From NCBI GenBank assembly GCA_046313435.1, contig JBKBYG010000026.1, positions 1-21,978 of the forward strand: a stretch of 21,978 nt of DNA. Direction: 5' to 3'. Source of the stretch: JBKBYG01 sp046313435 (lineage in GTDB: Bacteria > Pseudomonadota > Alphaproteobacteria > Rickettsiales > Arcanibacteraceae). Of the stretch, positions 1 through 5,899 are shown piece by piece. Below the pieces are notes generated by a model. The model saw only the letters and a program-made list of their open reading frames with translations, searched no databases and was not told where the DNA came from. How positions within the stretch are numbered: position 1 is the stretch's first letter; every line of letters starts with the position of its first letter. Made by a program: the position numbers and the translations under genes.

Positions 1-2
1 AC

Positions 3-626
3 ATCAATTATACGCTTACACTCTTAGGTCAAAGAAAAATTATTAATGCTTTTGATAAAGCTGTAAATCAAGTTGAAGAAAGATTCCAAACATTGAAACA
101 TCAGACATGGAAAAAGGATTTTCCTAATATAGCGATACTATATGAAAAACTATATAATAATTTAAATACTCCTATGTCTAATTTAAGAGATCAGGATAAA
201 ATAAAATTTTGTTTAAATTCTATATATAAAATCGATAGTATTTTAAATTTAAATTTTAAATTTAATGATACTGCAGAACTATTGGAACAAGTAAATAAGT
301 TAGATAAAAATAGGTTTAATATTTTGGGTTCTATTCAGTATAATATTGTTCAAGCTTTTGAATTTTTAAACGCAATTGAAGATGAAACTAGGTTTAAATT
401 TCTTAAGAAAGAATCATTTGAGCTAATATATTCTTTAGTAAATAGTAAAGTAATATTAAATATGCCAATTTTCGATAAGTATATGGTAAAATTAATAGTT
501 GAGGCTGCAACTATATTGCTTAAAGATTTAAAACCGCAATTAGAAAATTATAGTGACAAACTTGGATGGCAAAATTATGTTGAAATCCAAAATAATAAAA
601 ACCAATCCAGCAAGATACATAAGTAA
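3..626 (+). CDS. 3' part of an unrecognised protein, truncated by the window edge
   Basis: The reading frame is open from the first complete codon at base 3 to TAA at 624-626, with no stop in the 30 codons before the first possible start (TTG at 93). I therefore read this as the C-terminal ~207 residues of a gene that begins outside the window, not as a short gene starting at 93. The visible protein is Lys/Asn/Ile-rich and probably mostly helical. A stretch near its beginning (VNQVEERFQTL) has coiled-coil character. No signal peptide, membrane segment or catalytic motif can be seen, and I do not recognise a family. It ends 5 nt before the next start codon, so the two genes are probably co-transcribed. 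Its role is unknown. Confidence 0.7.
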   Translation: MNYTLTLLGQRKIINAFDKAVNQVEERFQTLKHQTWKKDFPNIAILYEKLYNNLNTPMSNLRDQDKIKFCLNSIYKIDSILNLNFKFNDTAELLEQVNKLDKNRFNILGSIQYNIVQAFEFLNAIEDETRFKFLKKESFELIYSLVNSKVILNMPIFDKYMVKLIVEAATILLKDLKPQLENYSDKLGWQNYVEIQNNKNQSSKIHK

Positions 627-631
627 GAATA

Positions 632-1090
632 ATGTTAAATATATATGTTGATGCAGATTCATGTCCCGTTAAAGATGAAATTACACGTATTGCTTTAAGA
701 CATCAATTAGAAGTATTTATGGTTAGCAATAATTGGTTGAAGCCTATTTCAAATATTAAATTTCATAACATCACAGTAAGCAAAGATTTTGATGCAGCTG
801 ATGATTGGATTTTCGAGCATGCAAATTATAATGATATTGTAATTACTTCAGACATAATACTTGCAAATAGAGTTATACAGAAAGATGCTAAGGTTATATT
901 TCCAACTGGTAAATTGGGTACTAAGGATAATATCGGAATGATGTTAGCAATGCGCAATTTAAATACACATCTTAGGGAAACTGGTGTAATAGCCGGATAT
1001 AATGCAAGCTTCAACAAACAAAATCGATCCGATTTTTTGCAAAATATGGAAGAATTAATTCAACAATTGAAAAGAAAAAAATCATATTAA
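632..1090 (+). CDS. UPF0178 (YaiI/YqxD, DUF188) family protein
   Basis: This 152-aa protein matches the UPF0178 family over its full length, and ~150 aa is the usual size. Recognisable blocks are YVDADSCPVKDE at residues 5-16, the FDAADDWI block near residue 52, ITSDIILANRVI near residue 72, and a late MRNLNTHLRETG segment. The family has a PIN-like fold with conserved acidic residues (D7, D9 and the later SD pair), so nuclease-like activity is suspected, but no biochemical function is established to my knowledge. The ATG at 632 lies 5 nt after the upstream stop and has no good Shine-Dalgarno, which suggests translation coupled to the preceding gene. It is widespread in alphaproteobacteria, and I see nothing aberrant in it. 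Confidence 0.88.
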   Translation: MLNIYVDADSCPVKDEITRIALRHQLEVFMVSNNWLKPISNIKFHNITVSKDFDAADDWIFEHANYNDIVITSDIILANRVIQKDAKVIFPTGKLGTKDNIGMMLAMRNLNTHLRETGVIAGYNASFNKQNRSDFLQNMEELIQQLKRKKSY

Positions 1091-1179
1091 ATTTCATAAT
1101 CACAGACAGTTCTAAGTTTAAAATTTTTTTAATTAAATAATGATTAAAATCTATAACTTTAATAAATGTTCAAAGTTCA

Positions 1180-1208
1180 TTTACAATAGTTTATTGATAA
1201 TATAAATT
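1180..1208 (+). promoter_or_regulatory. Possible promoter for the LRR/J-domain-like gene pair
   Basis: TTTACA at 1180-1185 and TAAATT at 1203-1208 are separated by 17 bp, 40 bp upstream of the LRR gene's start codon. TATAAA at 1201-1206 would give a 15-bp spacer instead. In DNA this AT-rich such matches arise easily by chance, so the call rests mainly on its position in the 158-bp gap between genes. Confidence 0.3.
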
Positions 1209-1235
1209 AGTATTATTCAAAAATACATTAATTTA

Positions 1236-1247
1236 TAAGGAGGTGAT
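1236..1247 (+). promoter_or_regulatory. Perfect 12-nt Shine-Dalgarno of the LRR gene
   Basis: TAAGGAGGTGAT is complementary to the canonical bacterial 16S 3' tail over 12 consecutive bases. The GGAGG core (1239-1243) is 5 nt from the ATG at 1249. This decides the start: a GTG at 1243 in the same frame lies inside the Shine-Dalgarno itself and cannot be the start. Most other genes here have weak or short Shine-Dalgarno sequences, so this one stands out. Confidence 0.85.
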
Positions 1248-1248
1248 T

Positions 1249-3660
1249 ATGAACATATTTGAAACGAGAGCAAGTTCTATAATAAAAACTGAAGATTTTA
1301 GAAATGGAATACTGAATTTGAATAAGGAAATAGAATTTAAAACACCGGAAGACGTAAAATTATTCTTTGTAAAACTAAATAGCAATGAACAAAAATTAGT
1401 TGAATTACATGTTGGTCTAAAATTTTATTCCTTCATTGCAAAAAATTCTAATTTCAGTACCTTGCAGCATGATCCAGTAAAAAAGGAAATTATCATCTCT
1501 TTATTAAATTTGATTACTTCAAATAAAAATTTAAGAATTATTAATTTTAAAGATAATAAACTTAATTATAGTGAAACTCAAGAATTTGTAAGTAAACTGA
1601 AAGAGCATAATTTTTTAAATTCGCTTAGTTTTAAATATTTAAAAGAAATTAATTTCAGTGGTAATAATTTTAATGATGAATCTATTTCTAGTATTGCAAA
1701 GATAATTCAGAAAAGTAAATCACTATATAAGTTTGATATATCAAACTGTAATCTTAATAATGACCAGCTTAGAAAATTAATGGATGCACTGAAAGATAAT
1801 CAATCGATTCAGAAAGTTAATTTAAAGCAAAATCTGTCGCATATATCCATCTCAGAGCCTGTTCTCTCATTAGTTAAGAATCACATGTTCATAACAAGCA
1901 TTTTATTTGATAATAATGATCTTTCAGATTCTAATATAAAAGAAATAAAGGAAGCTTTAAATCATAACATCACATTACAAAATCATCGATTTAAAAGACT
2001 TTTATTTCCAGAATTTCGTTACGGTTATGCAATAAAGGCAATAGAAAATGATGATGCAAAATGGCTTGAGGTTATACTTGGTCCTGATGAAAAACAGACC
2101 TTGCTTTATAATTCCGTAAATCAGGAGTTAAAATCTAAAGAGCGTGAAGCATTTGAGATTAGCAACAATATCGAGGTTCTAAATATTTTACATAATTATT
2201 TTACTAAAATTCGTGATAATTCCAATAATAACAATAATAATAACATTGATATTGATAAGCTTAAACAAATTTTAAATAAACTCAAAAAGGATAGAATTTC
2301 AATTGTTGATGAAAAACTAGATCGTTCTAGCTTGGAAGTAGATCATAATGGCCAATTAGTTCCTATGACCCTAGAGTTAAAGATGTCTAATATTCAATCT
2401 GAAGCATCATCTTTAGATAACATTATTGAAAAGTATTTAGGGCATGTAATAATGAGTAATAATTTTAAAGATTTACTAAATATGACTCAGACTAAGCTTA
2501 CTGAATACCAAGAAATGGAACAAAGATTAATAACTGAAAAACATAGTAAATCATGGCAAGACAAAATCTTAATTATACAAAATTATACCCAGATTATGGA
2601 TAAATTGAGTAAAATATTTCAGAAAAAAGCATCTAAATATTTTAGTGCCTTTGACTTGATAGAGATTGAACAAGTTCAGAAAGAGTTAATTCAAGGTGCA
2701 TTGCCAATTAATACTTTACAAAAAGGAGTATCACTATTACAGAAAGCATATTATGAGAGTAAGACAAATTGTGTTAGATTACTGATTGCAAAAGGTGGGG
2801 ATGTAGTAACAAAAGACATATCAAAAGGAGTTTCAGTTCTGTCTCTTGCTATAAAAGGTCAAGAAAAATATTTTGATCAAAAAGCTGATAAAAAATATTC
2901 ACTTACTATTTCATCGGAATGTCGTAATATAATACTTGAGCATATTAAGAAGAACATTAAATTAATATGGCCAAATGATATACAAGAACATTTGCCTGAA
3001 GAAACGGGTAAGTTAAACGCTATGAAATCTATAGTTACCGATTATATAGATACCTTAATTCAGTGTCAAAAATCTTCAACAATTTGGCAATTTTTTACAG
3101 GTAGATTATTTGTAAAAAATTATAGAGCAGACGAATCTGTGCAATATTTAGAATATTTAAGAAAGGCGAGTACTCATGAAAGCTTAATTGTGTTTTTAAA
3201 TAAAATCTCTGAATTAGCTTTTTATGCTAAAGAGGGTTTAATAGATACAGAAAACTTACATGGCAAAATGTCTGAAATAGTAGATCCATTTTTAGATTCT
3301 CTTACTAAAGACCCTAAAGCTGCAGAAGATTATAATAATAGACTTATTAAAGCATACAAAAAAGCTACTGAAGCGAAAGAGCAAAAAGCTATGCAAAATG
3401 ATTTAAAGCAGTACAAGGATAGAACTGAAAAATTAGAAAAGCAAGATGACGAAAGAAAGGAAGAAATCAAAAGACTAAATAGCCTATGTACAGATTTTGA
3501 GAAGCGACTGGATAGGATGGATAAAGAGCGTAAAAGCGAGTCTTTAAGGAGTTCTTTTGAAAATGGTCATTCAGCAAATAAAATACCATTAACAAACATA
3601 AAATCATGGAGAAAATCTTTAGAAATTCCAAGGTTTAATAATACAGGGCAAAGTAAATAA
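1249..3660 (+). CDS. Large LRR / ankyrin-like / coiled-coil protein, candidate effector
   Basis: This is an 803-aa protein starting at ATG 1249, just behind a perfect Shine-Dalgarno. Residues ~93-246 contain several ribonuclease-inhibitor-type leucine-rich repeat units (pattern LxxINFxxNxLxxxxxxxxxxxL; for example LKEINFSGNNF near 133 and LYKFDISNCNL near 160). Residues 258-320 and ~492-535 look ankyrin-like (GVSLLQKAYYES...CVRLLIAKGGDV). A run of seven Asn lies at 326-332. Residues ~700-765 form a charged heptad-like coiled coil, followed by a basic Ser-rich tail. There is no signal peptide or membrane segment, so it is either cytoplasmic or exported by a Sec-independent route. Such eukaryote-like repeat proteins are often effectors in intracellular bacteria; that role is inferred only from architecture. 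The next gene follows after 8 nt and also ends in a coiled coil, so the two products may interact. The LRR call is fairly secure, the ankyrin call less so. Confidence 0.72.
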   Translation: MNIFETRASSIIKTEDFRNGILNLNKEIEFKTPEDVKLFFVKLNSNEQKLVELHVGLKFYSFIAKNSNFSTLQHDPVKKEIIISLLNLITSNKNLRIINFKDNKLNYSETQEFVSKLKEHNFLNSLSFKYLKEINFSGNNFNDESISSIAKIIQKSKSLYKFDISNCNLNNDQLRKLMDALKDNQSIQKVNLKQNLSHISISEPVLSLVKNHMFITSILFDNNDLSDSNIKEIKEALNHNITLQNHRFKRLLFPEFRYGYAIKAIENDDAKWLEVILGPDEKQTLLYNSVNQELKSKEREAFEISNNIEVLNILHNYFTKIRDNSNNNNNNNIDIDKLKQILNKLKKDRISIVDEKLDRSSLEVDHNGQLVPMTLELKMSNIQSEASSLDNIIEKYLGHVIMSNNFKDLLNMTQTKLTEYQEMEQRLITEKHSKSWQDKILIIQNYTQIMDKLSKIFQKKASKYFSAFDLIEIEQVQKELIQGALPINTLQKGVSLLQKAYYESKTNCVRLLIAKGGDVVTKDISKGVSVLSLAIKGQEKYFDQKADKKYSLTISSECRNIILEHIKKNIKLIWPNDIQEHLPEETGKLNAMKSIVTDYIDTLIQCQKSSTIWQFFTGRLFVKNYRADESVQYLEYLRKASTHESLIVFLNKISELAFYAKEGLIDTENLHGKMSEIVDPFLDSLTKDPKAAEDYNNRLIKAYKKATEAKEQKAMQNDLKQYKDRTEKLEKQDDERKEEIKRLNSLCTDFEKRLDRMDKERKSESLRSSFENGHSANKIPLTNIKSWRKSLEIPRFNNTGQSK
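2224..2244 (+). repeat. AAT/AAC trinucleotide run encoding seven Asn
   Basis: Seven consecutive Asn codons (five AAT and two AAC) sit in the linker between the LRR half and the rest of the protein. The run is in frame, so slippage would change linker length without breaking the gene. Confidence 0.8.
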
Positions 3661-3668
3661 TTTAAAAT

Positions 3669-4646
3669 ATGTATAAATTAAAGATAGAAAATATATTTGC
3701 TAAAACTCAAAATCTGATTAAAAAATTTTTTAGTGAGATCGATGAGAATAAAAAGACTTTAGAAAAGGAATTTTCTGCTGATATTAACTATAAAAATTGG
3801 GAAGAAAGGGAGTTAAAAAAATTATCTTTTTGGGTTAATCATCAATATGAAAAACAAATTTCACAATTATTTTTACCTAGATACGCAGATAACTTAGAAA
3901 ATGCAGTTTCTAAAGGTTTTTTAGAGGAGTTTTATAAATTAAGTTATAATGAATTTGAGAAATATTATACTGATCCATTATTTTGCAAATTCACAATAGA
4001 AGAACAAGGTAGGTTTTCTACCTTGTTCAACAATTTATTGCAAAAATATAGTAATTCTAGTCCTAAATTTATTGAAAAAATTAGTGATATAGCTGGTAAA
4101 AACTGTATTGAGTATAAGAATATTCCTAAAATAAATAAATTAAGAGTAAATTCTAATCTCTATCCAAATGAAATACTTAACATATTTAAATCATATTATA
4201 ATTATAATACACAAGTAACTAAAGAATATTTTAATGAACAAATTTCGCAAATTTTAAAAAATAATAACAATTCTACTGAGGCTTTAAATGATCTGGGTAA
4301 TGCAATAACAAAACTCTATCGCATAACACTTGCAAGCTTTCACCCTGATAACTTTAGATTAGATAAAGGATATACTGAAGTGACTCAAGATAATGCTAAA
4401 GTGATATTTCAAACTTTGGAAAATGATAAACAACTATATTTAAATAAAATAGAATATTATAAAATAAATACTAAATTATCTTTTGATTTATCTTCTTTTG
4501 CAAAGTTAAAAACAGAAGGTAATAAATTGAATGATAGATTAGAAAAGCTTGAGGAGGAAGGTAAGAAAAATAAATTACAAACGGAATCTATAAAGCATAG
4601 GCTGGAACGTGTTCAGAAACAAGTGAAAGACTTAAATAGTAAATAA
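3669..4646 (+). CDS. J-domain-like protein with C-terminal coiled coil
   Basis: I do not recognise the first ~200 residues of this 325-aa protein; they are helical and rich in Lys, Asn and Tyr. Residues 217-227 read YRITLASFHPD, which matches the J-domain helix II signature YRKLALKYHPD in register (Tyr exactly eight residues before His). It is followed by a loop and AKVIFQTLENDKQLYL (from ~243), which resembles helix III of a J domain (AxxxFQxL). A J domain would stimulate an Hsp70/DnaK ATPase through the HPD motif. Here it lies near the C terminus and helix I is not obvious, so it is divergent or degenerate. Residues ~280-325 form a coiled coil. There is no signal peptide. It lies 8 nt after the LRR gene and before a terminator, so the two form an operon. 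An alternative is that the HPD occurs by chance in an unrelated helical protein. Confidence 0.6.
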   Translation: MYKLKIENIFAKTQNLIKKFFSEIDENKKTLEKEFSADINYKNWEERELKKLSFWVNHQYEKQISQLFLPRYADNLENAVSKGFLEEFYKLSYNEFEKYYTDPLFCKFTIEEQGRFSTLFNNLLQKYSNSSPKFIEKISDIAGKNCIEYKNIPKINKLRVNSNLYPNEILNIFKSYYNYNTQVTKEYFNEQISQILKNNNNSTEALNDLGNAITKLYRITLASFHPDNFRLDKGYTEVTQDNAKVIFQTLENDKQLYLNKIEYYKINTKLSFDLSSFAKLKTEGNKLNDRLEKLEEEGKKNKLQTESIKHRLERVQKQVKDLNSK

Positions 4647-4654
4647 GAAATTTT

Positions 4655-4683
4655 TTAAGGACCAAAAGCTTACTGGTCCTTAA
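4655..4683 (+). terminator. Hairpin terminator after the LRR/J-domain-like pair
   Basis: TTAAGGACCA (4655-4664) and TGGTCCTTAA (4674-4683) form a perfect 10-bp stem with a 9-nt loop, 9 nt after the stop codon. The trailing sequence (GTTTATAC) is only moderately T-rich. Its position right behind the two-gene cassette supports termination on the plus strand. Confidence 0.75.
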
Positions 4684-4720
4684 GTTTATACTAATTCTAA
4701 AATTAAAATAGACAAATAGT

Positions 4721-4764
4721 GGGGGTGCCTCGAACATACTGTTTACATATGAACAACACCCGAG
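4721..4764. other. GC-rich structured intergenic patch of unknown nature
   Basis: A ~45-bp patch far richer in GC than its surroundings lies between two convergent genes. GGGTG (4723-4727) can pair with CACCC (4757-4761), or alternatively CTCG (4729-4732) with CGAG (4761-4764). Inside, TGTT (4740-4743) can pair with AACA at either 4733-4736 or 4752-4755. On the minus strand it lies about 33 nt downstream of the parvulin gene stop and is followed by a T-rich stretch, so it could be that gene's terminator or part of a small RNA. It is not a tRNA and lacks the SRP RNA core motif. I cannot assign it to a family. Confidence 0.4.
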
Positions 4765-4796
4765 TCAGTAATAGATAGATAACTATAGGATGAATA

Positions 4797-5702
4797 TTAG
4801 TCTTTCTTAATAAAAAGCTCTACCTTTGCATCTTTGAATAATTTATCATTATAATCTTTAATATATTTCATAGATAACTCTGCTTCAAGTCTTTGCTTTA
4901 CTTCTTCAAATGAAGGAATTGAAACTTTTCTTTTATCTTCAAGCTTGATGATATGCCATCCAAAAGCTGTTTTAATAGGGTTAGATATTTCCCCAACTTT
5001 AAGACCAAAGGCAGCATCTTCGAATTCTTTAACCATTTGCCCACGAGTAAAATATCCTAGATCTCCTCCTTTGTCTTTTGAGTTATCAGTTGATTTTACT
5101 TTTGCTTCATCTTCAAAAGAAGTTCCATTATTAATATCTGTAACCACTTGTTTTGCTTCTTCTTCAGTTGCAACTAAGATATGACGAGCCTTAACTTCTT
5201 CTTTATCTCCCCATTCACTAACAAATTCCTTATATTTTTCTTGCAAAATTGCATCTGTAAGATATGACTTGATTTTATTATCAATGAAAATTTTTGCGCT
5301 CAGTTTTTTCCCAATTTCCGCAAGTTGATCCTTGAATTTATCACTTTCTTCGATTTTTGACTCTTTAGCTTCTTCTTCAATTAATTCACTACTGATTAAA
5401 CTGCGTAAAATATTTTCTTTAAATGTATGATCTAATTCGTCAAAATCTTCTTTTCCATCAGGAAATTTTCCATCAAATAGTTTTTTTAATTTAGCATTAA
5501 TATGAGATTTTTTGATTTCATTATTCTTATATTTTGCAACAACTCTATCATTTTGCACATTACTTTCTTCAGCTACACTGCTTTCGCTATTAGAAGGGCT
5601 AGTCACTGTTTTAACATTTTCATTAGGCTTGTTTTTTGTTAAATAAAGAGCCGTACCAACTATAGCAAAAGCTAGAATAATTAAGTAAATATTTTTTTTC
5701 AT
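4797..5702 (-). CDS. plp: Parvulin-type peptidyl-prolyl isomerase, membrane-anchored or exported (PrsA/SurA-like)
   Basis: This 301-aa protein has an N-terminal KK followed by a hydrophobic stretch at residues ~5-21, which is a signal anchor or signal peptide. There is no lipobox cysteine. A Ser/Asn/Glu-rich linker follows, then a helical SurA/PrsA-type N domain (~53-165), the parvulin rotamase domain at ~170-258 (ARHILVATEEEA, GGDLGYFTRGQMV, FGWHIIKLED), and a short C-terminal helix. It should catalyse prolyl isomerisation and chaperone exported proteins in the periplasm. The start is supported by GGGAAGAAAT just upstream of the ATG. It is divergent from secA across 197 bp, which fits a secretion role; the same neighbourhood is known to me from Rickettsia, where the protein is called parvulin-like PPIase. 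The family call is firm; the gene symbol follows that usage. Confidence 0.9.
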   Translation of the reverse strand: MKKNIYLIILAFAIVGTALYLTKNKPNENVKTVTSPSNSESSVAEESNVQNDRVVAKYKNNEIKKSHINAKLKKLFDGKFPDGKEDFDELDHTFKENILRSLISSELIEEEAKESKIEESDKFKDQLAEIGKKLSAKIFIDNKIKSYLTDAILQEKYKEFVSEWGDKEEVKARHILVATEEEAKQVVTDINNGTSFEDEAKVKSTDNSKDKGGDLGYFTRGQMVKEFEDAAFGLKVGEISNPIKTAFGWHIIKLEDKRKVSIPSFEEVKQRLEAELSMKYIKDYNDKLFKDAKVELFIKKD

Positions 5703-5899
5703 ATTTCTTCCCTTATTTTATAAAAGTTCATTTATGTTTATAATTTGGTTTATTTTCACTAAATACTTGTTTATATAATAGTTACACAATATTACTAACT
5801 AAAATATCTTTTCTAGTCAATTCAATATAAATTATATTTGAATATCTTATTGAAAGAAGAAATATGTAGTAATTTTATCAATAATAGTTTAGGGCATGT

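Noticed and set aside
826..1017. 63-codon open frame antisense to the UPF0178 gene
   Set aside because: It is nested in a conserved gene, with no ribosome site.
4721..4764. tRNA, SRP RNA or 6S RNA at the GC-rich patch
   Set aside because: There is no tRNA cloverleaf and no SRP GGAAG/AGCA core. At this length it is too short for a full 6S RNA between the flanking genes. It is kept as an unassigned structure.
5774..5779. TATAAT as a secA promoter
   Set aside because: The hexamer is perfect but no acceptable -35 lies 16-18 bp upstream, and such hexamers are common in DNA this AT-rich.
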